Part shown: piece after piece, positions 34,589-42,839 of the stretch
Numbering within the stretch: the first letter of the stretch is position 1
Layout: each line of letters starts with the position of its first letter
Assembly (NCBI GenBank): GCA_910575705.1
Contig: CAJTFG010000001.1
Location: 186,001-250,000, forward strand
Direction: 5' to 3'
From: Erysipelotrichales bacterium
GTDB taxonomy: Bacteria > Bacillota_I > Bacilli_A > Erysipelotrichales > Erysipelotrichaceae
DNA: 64,000 nt
The notes under the pieces: model-generated
What the model was told of the DNA's origin: nothing
The model's input: the letters and a program-made list of their open reading frames with translations, nothing else
Databases searched by the model: none
Translations under genes and position numbers: made by a program

Positions 34589-35328
34589 AAAAACTGCAGA
34601 AAATAAGACAGCTGTTTCCTCCACCATGTAAAATCGTGAGTCACATCATATCCCCAATAGGTCACCCAACCATTGATCCCCTTTTCCTGAAATATCTGTT
34701 CTATGCGTTTATGCATATTCACAAAGTCGAGTTCTCCGCTGCCCTGACCACAGCACAGCGTGATATCCGATACATTATACTGTCCGATATATTCATGATT
34801 GGGATCTATTTGCGATAAATACGTCAGCGGGGAATTACAATATGTCAAATCATCATGATAATCCATGAAATAATCAGATGTCAGCATAGCGCTCATAGAG
34901 AGGACGAGATCAAACAGATCCGGTCTTCTTAACATGATATTGAGAGCCTGAAACCCACCGATACTGCAGCCGCATGTCATCAGTTTCTGTTTCTCACCTG
35001 TTTCCTGTTCATTCGTTTTTAAAATCTTCGGTGCTAATTCTTCTACGATGTAATGATACCAGCACTCATGTTTTTGCATACGCTCTGCCGGATCTCCGTC
35101 TTCATCCAGCCATGTTTCATGATAATTACTGTCGCAGCAAATAAACCGGATCTTACCCTCATCAATATATTTCTGTGCTTCCTCTATCATGCCGTTTTTT
35201 TCAAAATCATCAAAACGGCCTCCTTCTGCCGGAAAAACAAGACACGGCTTTCCGCTCTTACCATATACCTTATACTCCATATCGCGATTCAAATACGTAC
35301 TGTGAAACTTGTGATATTCTATGATCAT
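34585..35328 (-). CDS. alpha/beta-hydrolase, esterase D-like family
   Basis: 247 residues. The nucleophile elbow reads TCGCSIGGFQ (Ser about 118), an Asp is available in ITLCCGQGSGELDF, and the catalytic His is likely in YDVTHDFTWW near the end. No signal peptide. Members of this putative-esterase family hydrolyse short acyl esters and some act on carbohydrate or polyphosphate esters. Substrate unknown. ATG 35328 is chosen for GGGAG seven bases upstream over GTG 35334. It stands alone between cassettes D and E. Confidence 0.8.
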   Translation of the reverse strand: MIIEYHKFHSTYLNRDMEYKVYGKSGKPCLVFPAEGGRFDDFEKNGMIEEAQKYIDEGKIRFICCDSNYHETWLDEDGDPAERMQKHECWYHYIVEELAPKILKTNEQETGEKQKLMTCGCSIGGFQALNIMLRRPDLFDLVLSMSAMLTSDYFMDYHDDLTYCNSPLTYLSQIDPNHEYIGQYNVSDITLCCGQGSGELDFVNMHKRIEQIFQEKGINGWVTYWGYDVTHDFTWWRKQLSYFLQFL

Positions 35329-35498
35329 AAACACACTCCCTTTATAAAATTATCATATCCCTTTTCACAGTCATCGTCCAGTTTTCCAAGCGGTTACGCA
35401 ATGAAAACGCATATATTGTACAAAAAAAGACATGTTTTAACATCGACAAACAGCCTCTGCTTTTTACCGCATGCAAGATCCATACCTTGCATTCTCAT

Positions 35499-35780
35499 CT
35501 ACAGCAGAGCCGGACGCTGCGAACCCATAGTCTTTGCTTCACCATTTGGTTCCCCTATCGCATACATAAGATCGACACCACCTTTATCCCCATAGGAATA
35601 AGCAGCTTTCGGTGAATAAATATCCTTAGCGGGAATCGTCGTAGATGACCACATGCGGATATCACCAAATGTATACAAGGTTGCTAAAAAGTCATGCAAA
35701 GAACCGCATTGCTGCCATAGACTGTATACTCCAAAAGAAGCAGAAATCGTGCCCACCTTAGAATGGAACCCCAATCCAAT
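35499..35780 (-). repeat. dispersed variable cassette E with leader
   Basis: On the minus strand: leader GATTGGGGTTCCATTCTAAGG (35780-35760), GCACGATTTCTG (35752-35741), an open frame TISASFGVYSLWQQ..., through Ser/Tyr/Gly-rich sequence, to MGSQRPALL and the stop, with CAGCGTCCGGCTCTG at 35519-35505. The core is 248 bases. An in-frame ATG exists at 35792, but no ribosome-binding site is visible. It is intact in frame. It lies between the esterase gene and glgP, both on the same strand. Confidence 0.75.
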
Positions 35781-35854
35781 CATGTTAAACAAAGTCCCCC
35801 CTATGCATAAAACCTCATCCTCTTTTTTCCTTCACCTTTTTTATAAGATAACAT

Positions 35855-35887
35855 AAAAGACCATATCGCATAAAGGATATGATCTTA
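35855..35887 (-). terminator. terminator of glgP
   Basis: AAGATCATATC / GATATGGTCTT stem (one G-U pair) followed by a T-run on the minus strand, just beyond the glgP stop. Confidence 0.75.
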
Positions 35888-35893
35888 AAAGTT

Positions 35894-38308
35894 TTATTTT
35901 ACATTTACCGGATGGATCTGCCAAATTTCCTCCGCATACTGCGCAATGGTACGATCGCTGGAAAAGAAACCGGAATTGGCAATGTTGATCAAACACATTC
36001 TCGCCCATGCATGTCTGTCCTGATAGCGTTGTTCGATACGCTCCTGTGCATGAACATAAGCCGGGAAATCCTTCAACAGCAAATACTCATCGTTCTTAAA
36101 CATCAATTCATTGTAAACAAGCTTAAAATCCTGCGGATCATTAGAGAAGAAACCATTTGTAAGACTGTCTACAACACGGCGGATATCTTCATCTCGATGA
36201 TATTCATCCCAAACCTTATAAGAATTCTCATGTTTCAATGCCGCAACTTCATCTGCTCTAAGACCGAAGATCTCCGCATTTTCCATGCCGACACGCTCTA
36301 CGATCTCCACATTCGCACCATCCATCGTACCAAGGGTAATCGCACCGTTCATCATGAATTTCATATTTCCGGTACCGCTTGCCTCTTTCCCTGCCGTAGA
36401 GATCTGTTCCGATACATCTGCGGCATTCATCAGTATTTCCGCAATACTGACACCGTAGTTCGGAATAAAGACGACTTTCAAATACGGAGAGATATCCGGA
36501 TCGCTGTTTACCTTTTGCGCAACGCAATGAATGAGCTTGATGACTTCTTTCGCAAACAGATAGCTCGGAGCGGCCTTTGCCGCAAAGATAAACGTACGCG
36601 GATAAATTCGATATTCGGAATCTGCCTTCATGCGCTGATACAAGTAGATGACATTCATGATATTCAGTAACTGGCGCTTATAAGCATGCAGACGCTTTGC
36701 CTGTACATCAAAGATAGAATTGACATCCACATCAATGTTCAACGTCTTTTTAATATAATCGGCCAGTATCTGTTTACGCTGCATTTTCACATTCAAAAAT
36801 GCTTCCTGCAGCTGCGGATCATCCACATGATCCATCAGCTTGATCAGCTTTTGCGGATCTTTTACAAAATCATCGGATATCGTACGCTTCAAAAGATCGC
36901 TTAACTGCGGATTGGAATACAGCAGCCAGCGGCGATGCGTAATACCGTTCGTCTTATTGTTGAACTTCTCCGGCATAAGCGTATAGAAATCTTTCATGAC
37001 ATCCTTTTTCAAGATCTCCGTATGCAATGCCGCAACACCGTTTACACTATGAGAACCGACGATCGCCAAATGTGCCATATGCACTTGACCGTCTTTCAAG
37101 ATCGCTACCTGATTCATCAGATCCCCACGTCCGAAATCATGAGAAAGCTGATATTGGAAACGGCGGTCGATCTCTTCGATGATCATATAGATACGCGGCA
37201 GTAAAGACTGCACATAGCTGATCGGCCATTTTTCCAACGCCTCACTTAACACGGTATGATTCGTATATGCCATCGTCTTTGTCGTAATATCCCAAGCTTC
37301 ATCCCATTCATAAGAATACTCGTCCATCAAAAGGCGCATCAATTCCGGAATACACAATACCGGATGGGTATCATTCAGCTGTACGCATACCTTTTCCGCC
37401 AGATTATCCAAGCTAGGATATACGCGAAGATGAGATTTCAGCATTACCGTCAATCCGGCAGATACAAAGAAATACTGCTGTTTCAGACGCAAAAGCTTTC
37501 CATGTTCCGTGGAGTCATCCGGATATACATTGCGGCAGATCTCTCTTACCTCGTTTACATAATCATTCAAATTTTCGGCACTGCAGGAATCCGCAGCTAC
37601 TTCTGCACTCCACAAACGAAGCGTATTGGTTACCTTCGTGTCATAGCCGACGATCGGCATATCATACGGAATCGCCCGTACGACAAGATCGGGAATATGA
37701 TTGACTACAGATTTTCCCTGTTCATTCATCCACATATCCACATGACCGCCGAATTTCACATCCACAGCGTGTTTTGCTTTTCTTACTTCCCATACGTTGC
37801 CAAGCTCCATCCACACATCCGGAGCTTCAACCTGTTCGTTGTTTACGATTTTCTGACGGAACAACCCATATTCATAACGAATGCAGTTGCCGTGTCCAGC
37901 CAGATTCAAAGATGCCAGCGAATCTAAAAAACACGCAGCTAATCTACCCAGACCGCCGTTTCCTAATGCCGCATCTGTTTCCAGTTCTTCGATCTCATTG
38001 ATATCCAAATCCAGATCCGCAAGACCTTTCTTTACAATATCATAGATACCCAGATTCATCAGATTGTTGGTTAATAGTCTTCCCATCAAAAATTCCATGG
38101 AGAAATAGTACATCTGTTTTTCTTCCTTTTTCGCAATTGCATTTTTGGATTCCTTCCAGTTGATGCTTGCGTAATCACGTACCATTTCACCTAATACCAT
38201 ATATTTTTCCGTTTTATGAGCTTCTTCAATGGATCTCCCGTATTTTTCGATGATCCGTCGCTTAAATTCTTCTTTAAACTCTTTCACATTGCTGAATTTA
38301 TTTGTCAT
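35894..38308 (-). CDS. glgP: glycogen/starch phosphorylase
   Basis: 804 residues, full-length GT35. It releases glucose-1-phosphate from alpha-1,4 glucans. The pyridoxal-phosphate site EASGTGNMKFMMNGAITLGT with its Lys is intact. The N-terminal DAALGNGGLGRLAACFLDS and the substrate motif NGITHRRWLLYSNPQL are also present. GAGGGG precedes ATG 38308. It works with pulA (debranching), glgB (branching) and the phosphoglucomutase at 42837 to move glucose in and out of storage glucan. Confidence 0.97.
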   Translation of the reverse strand: MTNKFSNVKEFKEEFKRRIIEKYGRSIEEAHKTEKYMVLGEMVRDYASINWKESKNAIAKKEEKQMYYFSMEFLMGRLLTNNLMNLGIYDIVKKGLADLDLDINEIEELETDAALGNGGLGRLAACFLDSLASLNLAGHGNCIRYEYGLFRQKIVNNEQVEAPDVWMELGNVWEVRKAKHAVDVKFGGHVDMWMNEQGKSVVNHIPDLVVRAIPYDMPIVGYDTKVTNTLRLWSAEVAADSCSAENLNDYVNEVREICRNVYPDDSTEHGKLLRLKQQYFFVSAGLTVMLKSHLRVYPSLDNLAEKVCVQLNDTHPVLCIPELMRLLMDEYSYEWDEAWDITTKTMAYTNHTVLSEALEKWPISYVQSLLPRIYMIIEEIDRRFQYQLSHDFGRGDLMNQVAILKDGQVHMAHLAIVGSHSVNGVAALHTEILKKDVMKDFYTLMPEKFNNKTNGITHRRWLLYSNPQLSDLLKRTISDDFVKDPQKLIKLMDHVDDPQLQEAFLNVKMQRKQILADYIKKTLNIDVDVNSIFDVQAKRLHAYKRQLLNIMNVIYLYQRMKADSEYRIYPRTFIFAAKAAPSYLFAKEVIKLIHCVAQKVNSDPDISPYLKVVFIPNYGVSIAEILMNAADVSEQISTAGKEASGTGNMKFMMNGAITLGTMDGANVEIVERVGMENAEIFGLRADEVAALKHENSYKVWDEYHRDEDIRRVVDSLTNGFFSNDPQDFKLVYNELMFKNDEYLLLKDFPAYVHAQERIEQRYQDRHAWARMCLINIANSGFFSSDRTIAQYAEEIWQIHPVNVK

Positions 38309-38464
38309 TGACTTACCCCTCTCAAAATTCCGGTTTTTATTTTACCATCAAATCTTTCTTTTTACAAATTTCTTTTTATAATACATGGAATATCCTCAGT
38401 ATAGTCATATATATGATTTTTATACGATTTTGTGATGCTCCCACACCATTTTCCTTGCGGTAAT

Positions 38465-38487
38465 AAAAACGGGCAATGCCCGTTTCT
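38465..38487 (-). terminator. terminator between glgB and glgP
   Basis: AAACGGGCATTGCCCGTTT palindromic stem followed by T-rich sequence on the minus strand. glgP therefore probably has its own promoter in 38309-38464; no clear one was found. Confidence 0.8.
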
Positions 38488-38518
38488 TTCCGTCACATTC
38501 GACAGTTACCTTTTCATA

Positions 38519-40360
38519 TCACTGCGCCTTTTCCGCTTTCTTCACTTCCAGCATCACCCCGCCGAAAGGCGGCACATTGACATGTATCGTATACGGCAGA
38601 TGATTGCATTCTTTTTTCACCGCCCGGCATGCTTTTGCATTCCCGATACCGCAGCCGCCGTAAATATCTTCTTCGGAATTGAGGATCTGGCGATAACTTC
38701 CCTTCTCCAAAACACCAAACGCATGATGTTCATACGTATTCGGTGAAAAATTCAGTATGACGACGATATCCTTTTTCTCGGATCTCCGTATATAGCTAAA
38801 TAGATTTTCATCGGCATTATCCGCATCGATCCACTGAAAACTGTGATAGTCATAATCATTTTCATATAAAGCCGGATGTTTTTTATACAGTTTGCCAAGC
38901 GTCGCAAAATATGTATGAAACGCATCGTGCACCGGATAGCGCAGCAAGAACCAGTCATTTTCCTTCGTTTCATCCCATTCCCGGAAATGAGCCAGTTCAT
39001 TCCCCATAAAGTTCAGCTTCTTACCAGGATGGGTAAACATATACATGTACAAGGTCCTCAACTGAGAAAATTTCTGTTCATACGTTCCCCATATCTTATC
39101 CACGATGGTCTTTTTCCCATGCACGACTTCATCATGTGAGAACTCCATGATAAAATTCTCGCTGTAAAAATACGCCATAGAAAATGTGATCTGGTTATGA
39201 TGCCATTTGCGATAAATCGGATCTTTCTCCAAATACTTCAGCGTATCGTTCATCCATCCCAGATCCCATTTATAATCAAACCCAAGACCGCCGTCCAGCG
39301 TACTGTGCGTTACCTTAGGAAAATCGGAACTGTCCTCCGCGATCAGCATCACACCCTTGAATTTATGAGAAAGATTATAATTGAGACGGCGTATAAAATC
39401 TAACGCCCCATCATTAGCGCCTAACTGCTTGTTGCCATGCCAGAAGATGATGTTGCTGATGGCATCCATGCGCAACCCGTCAATATGATATTTATCGATC
39501 CAGAAAGCTGCCGCGGACATCAAAAAGCTGCGTACCTCTTCCTTCCATAAATTGAAGTTCGCCGTTCCCCACTGCGAATCCGCATCACATGCTTTTTCAT
39601 ATTCATACAGCGGTGTACCGTCAAAATAAGAAAGCGCAAAATCATCTTTGACGAAATGAACCGGTACATAATCCATAATAACACCGATGTTTGCCTTATG
39701 CAGCGCATTGATCAGATACATCAGATCATGGCACGTTCCATATCGGGAAGTAGCACTGTAATATCCGCTGCACTGATATCCCCAGGAACCGTCAAACGGA
39801 TATTCATTCAACGGCATGAACTCCACATGAGTAAAATTATTCCGCTTCAAATAAGTGATCAGATCTTTCGCAATCTCTTTATAATTGATCCATTCCACAT
39901 CTTCCGCCTTTTTCCATGAACCGATGTGCATCTCATAAATATTTACCGGTTCATGCATACCCTTGCTGCGGTTTTTTACCCACTCTTCATCTTTCCATTT
40001 ATCATAGGAAAGATCGGCGATGATCGATGCCGTATTCGGCCGCAGTTCACTGTAAAATGCAAACGGATCGATCTTATCGACAACGCGCCCTGTTGCCTGA
40101 GTAACGCGGTATTTATACATATCGCCTGCTTTCGCTCCTTTGACGAAGCAAGTCCAGCATCCGCGATCATCTATTTTTTTCATCATATGATCTTCACAGC
40201 TCCAGCCGTTAAAGGAACCGATGACCTGAATACTCTGTGCATGCGGTGCATATACGGTAAAATCCACACCCTTTTTCTTTTCGTTAATATGTGCCCCGAA
40301 GATCTCATAGGCATTCAGACAATGCCCCTCATAAAACTCTTTCCATATCTTCTTATTCAT
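38519..40360 (-). CDS. glgB: 1,4-alpha-glucan branching enzyme
   Basis: 613 residues: CBM48 (about 20-110, VIGSFNGWS) plus a GH13_9 barrel. Region I is DYVPVHF, region II GLRMDAISN (nucleophile Asp), region III IAEDSSDFP (acid Glu), region IV FSHDEVVHGK. It makes alpha-1,6 branches in glycogen. It lacks the long N1 domain of the E. coli enzyme, as do many Firmicutes. GGAGGT precedes ATG 40360. glgC and glgA are not in the window. A cre site lies 83 bases upstream. Confidence 0.96.
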   Translation of the reverse strand: MNKKIWKEFYEGHCLNAYEIFGAHINEKKKGVDFTVYAPHAQSIQVIGSFNGWSCEDHMMKKIDDRGCWTCFVKGAKAGDMYKYRVTQATGRVVDKIDPFAFYSELRPNTASIIADLSYDKWKDEEWVKNRSKGMHEPVNIYEMHIGSWKKAEDVEWINYKEIAKDLITYLKRNNFTHVEFMPLNEYPFDGSWGYQCSGYYSATSRYGTCHDLMYLINALHKANIGVIMDYVPVHFVKDDFALSYFDGTPLYEYEKACDADSQWGTANFNLWKEEVRSFLMSAAAFWIDKYHIDGLRMDAISNIIFWHGNKQLGANDGALDFIRRLNYNLSHKFKGVMLIAEDSSDFPKVTHSTLDGGLGFDYKWDLGWMNDTLKYLEKDPIYRKWHHNQITFSMAYFYSENFIMEFSHDEVVHGKKTIVDKIWGTYEQKFSQLRTLYMYMFTHPGKKLNFMGNELAHFREWDETKENDWFLLRYPVHDAFHTYFATLGKLYKKHPALYENDYDYHSFQWIDADNADENLFSYIRRSEKKDIVVILNFSPNTYEHHAFGVLEKGSYRQILNSEEDIYGGCGIGNAKACRAVKKECNHLPYTIHVNVPPFGGVMLEVKKAEKAQ

Positions 40361-40442
40361 GAGGCTTACCTCCCTATCTCATTATTTATATTTTACTCTA
40401 TTTTCATTGTAATTCCTATTATTTTTTATGTTTTCTATAAAT

Positions 40443-40458
40443 ATGTAATCGTTTTCAG
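40443..40458 (-). promoter_or_regulatory. CcpA catabolite-responsive element upstream of glgB
   Basis: Minus strand CTGAAAACGATTACAT fits the cre consensus at 15 of 16 positions. It suggests carbon catabolite control of the glucan genes. Confidence 0.6.
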
Positions 40459-40544
40459 CGTGTTGTATTCAAAAAGAGCAAATGCATGCTCATGTAAAAA
40501 AGCCTCTGTATGTCATATGAACTATAATACCGATCATAGTTATC

Positions 40545-40825
40545 TCACATCAACAGAGCCGGACGCTGCGAAAACTGTTGTATACTTCGGCCATCCTCCC
40601 AAGTTTGTCCTGCTGCATTCCCTCCACGATATGTTATTGTGGTAGATGTAGAACTGCTTGGATAAAACTGTGGAAACGGAAAATGAGAAAGTCCATCTAT
40701 AAGATAACAAAAAGTTGTATCGACACTTGCTTCTGCACATATTCCAAGAATTCCGACAGTACATTTGGTACCCGTTTTTACAGATTACTTATGATACACA
40801 GAAATCGTGCTATAGCAGAACCTCC
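40545..40825 (-). repeat. dispersed variable cassette F (internal stop codon)
   Basis: On the minus strand: leader GATGGAGGTTCTGC, GCACGATTTCTG (40810-40799), TISVYHK then TAA at 40787-40785. The same frame then continues open for over 70 codons (SVKTGTKCTVGILGICAEAS ...) to FSQRPALLM and the stop at 40547-40545; CAGCGTCCGGCTCTG is at 40568-40554. The core is 257 bases and in phase, so only the early stop blocks it. It occupies the gap between glgB and the GNAT gene. Confidence 0.75.
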
Positions 40826-40842
40826 ATCTCTTTTCCCTCCGC

Positions 40843-42555
40843 TTATAAAACTTCACTGAAAAAGAGCGATCCGTCCAATCTTCTGTTATCATGATACAGT
40901 GTCATAAGACAAGGTACAATATCACTTTTTTCTTCCAGATGCACACTGGTATCCGCCCATATTTCCATATGCGGATGCATGGTGTATAAAACGTGCTGCA
41001 TCTGCATGTTGGCAGTTTCATTCAACGGCAGATATTCACTGCACAGCGCATCATAGACGATCATGCTTCCTATCGGCTGTTCTTTCTCATACGCAACATA
41101 TATCTTGCCCCCGTCCATAGAAACATATGGAATGAGGTACGTTTCATAATATTCGCGGTCACGTAAACGATAGCCGTTTTTCGTTTTGCAGAAAGTCCGA
41201 TAAACACTCAGCAGCACTTCCGGATCATAACACTCTTTCACCGTGATTTCCGCCATTTCGGAATATGGATGCGGGTGTGCCTTTTGACGGACATGGCTGA
41301 TCTGAAACCCAAAAGGTTTATACAGATCCCAGTCATAAGCCTGCAATACGGTAAACGGCTCTTTTTTTCGCAATATATCCAATACATACTGTAAAAGCTC
41401 CCGCATCAATCCATTGCGGCGATAGGTCTCTTTGGTCGCAACACCGACGATAAAAGAAATGCGCTCATCTGTTTCGTTTGCTTGCATAACGATCTCACGG
41501 CATTGCAGCATACTGAGAATTTCTTCTTCATAAACGATGACATAGCAGTCATCCTCACGAAACAAATGCTGAAAAAAATAATCGGTTGTCTCTAGCGTTT
41601 CTTCCGCAAAACTGTTCAGCCAAAGCGCATGCAGCTGTCCCACATCTTCAAAGCGCGCTTTGCGTATATGAAGGTGACGCTCATAAATACCGTACTTCTT
41701 CACTTTATAAGCGGGATGCATATTCATCTTTGCAGTCCTCAGATAAGCCAGCCCCATATCATCTTCTCGGTTGATATACGTATATGCCGGATCCTGATGC
41801 ATCAAAAAATGCTTCAGCATCGCAATATAAAGTCCCCGTATTTCCTTATCCGCTTTCTCCACATGGATTTCCAGCATATCCGCTGACAATTCGGAAGCTA
41901 TCAAAAACGCTTTCATTTCTCCATCAATATAGATGCCTCCACCCATCAGCCGAAGAACATCACGATGCTCTAAAAGAAAACGAATACCTCTTTTCTCGCT
42001 TTCCAAAGAACGACTCGCTTCATGATGTTCATTCCAAACATGCAGATAATCCAAGATCTCCTCATTATCTATTTCATGAAGTTCTTTATAAAGGTAGCGT
42101 CCTTCATATTCCTTCACAAAGGCGTTATAATGATTTCTCCTCTTTTGCATCTTCTTCCCGCACAGCGTACGATGCTGCTCGCTTACATATATGTAATCCT
42201 GCGCATTCACGAGATCCTCATATAGAAATACATGCGGATACTGCTTGGAACACCAAGATACAAATTCCTCTGTTGCGGAAACAACAGAAAAAACTTCCCC
42301 CTGCCTGCGGCTGTATGCGAGCATATGCTCCATAGCTTCCTTCCAGTGCACCTTTTCACATAATGGCATCATCCATGAACAGCCGTCTTTATGATGCCAG
42401 CGGACAAGAGCAAACGTATCGTATGTCTCATAAGTTATCGGGTAACTGAACTGCCACATCATCATCGTTACCACATTTGAATTATATTCTCGATAATCTG
42501 CTTTTTTAAGATATGGACGCAGTTTATCGATATCGTTAATCGTAAGGCTTTCCAT
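40843..42555 (-). CDS. DUF2156 (LPG-synthase C-like) and GNAT acyltransferase fusion
   Basis: 570 residues. The N-terminal half (about 1-285) matches the DUF2156/phosphatidylglycerol-lysyltransferase C-terminal fold: YNSNVVTMMMWQF, LCGKKMQKRRNHYNAF, MLEIHVEKADKEIRGLY and NREDDMGLAYLRTAKM. The C-terminal half (about 290-570) is an Eis-like GNAT with the acetyl-CoA loop VGVATKETYRRNGLMREL. Both halves transfer acyl groups, so a two-step or two-substrate acyltransferase is likely. No membrane segments, unlike MprF. Substrate unknown. It stands alone between cassette F and the mutase gene. Confidence 0.75.
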   Translation of the reverse strand: MESLTINDIDKLRPYLKKADYREYNSNVVTMMMWQFSYPITYETYDTFALVRWHHKDGCSWMMPLCEKVHWKEAMEHMLAYSRRQGEVFSVVSATEEFVSWCSKQYPHVFLYEDLVNAQDYIYVSEQHRTLCGKKMQKRRNHYNAFVKEYEGRYLYKELHEIDNEEILDYLHVWNEHHEASRSLESEKRGIRFLLEHRDVLRLMGGGIYIDGEMKAFLIASELSADMLEIHVEKADKEIRGLYIAMLKHFLMHQDPAYTYINREDDMGLAYLRTAKMNMHPAYKVKKYGIYERHLHIRKARFEDVGQLHALWLNSFAEETLETTDYFFQHLFREDDCYVIVYEEEILSMLQCREIVMQANETDERISFIVGVATKETYRRNGLMRELLQYVLDILRKKEPFTVLQAYDWDLYKPFGFQISHVRQKAHPHPYSEMAEITVKECYDPEVLLSVYRTFCKTKNGYRLRDREYYETYLIPYVSMDGGKIYVAYEKEQPIGSMIVYDALCSEYLPLNETANMQMQHVLYTMHPHMEIWADTSVHLEEKSDIVPCLMTLYHDNRRLDGSLFFSEVL

Positions 42556-42816
42556 TCATATCACTCTCTTGCTGTTATTATACGACAAATAAAAGAAAAT
42601 ACAATTTTAATAAACCGGAATTCTATAATCGAAGATATGTAAGATTAAATATTTTATTTGTGGATATTCCTTATTTTTACATGGAAATGCTTTATATTAA
42701 ATGTAGTGGAAGATTCTCGTTAAAAAAATATGCTTATTGGAGATATACTCTCCGCCTACCTTTGAACAGCTAACGCTGTTAAGTGCATATTGAGAACTCC
42801 GCTTTTTTAGTAAAAG

Positions 42817-42839
42817 AAAAAGCACGGCTGTGCTTTTTA
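42817..42839 (-). terminator. terminator of the phosphoglucomutase gene
   Basis: AAAAAGCAC-GGCT-GTGCTTTTT perfect stem with T-run on both strands. The 42556-42816 gap upstream of the GNAT gene shows nothing else I can name. Confidence 0.85.

Noticed and set aside
18557-40825. Diversity-generating retroelement as explanation for the cassettes
   Set aside because: No reverse transcriptase or template/variable repeat pair with adenine-biased changes is visible. The cassettes differ in length and everywhere, not at selected A positions.
18557-40825. Cassettes as insertion sequences or integron gene cassettes
   Set aside because: There are no terminal inverted repeats, transposase remnants, consistent target duplications or attC-like folded sites. 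The constant blocks are in reading frame, which fits coding exchange better.
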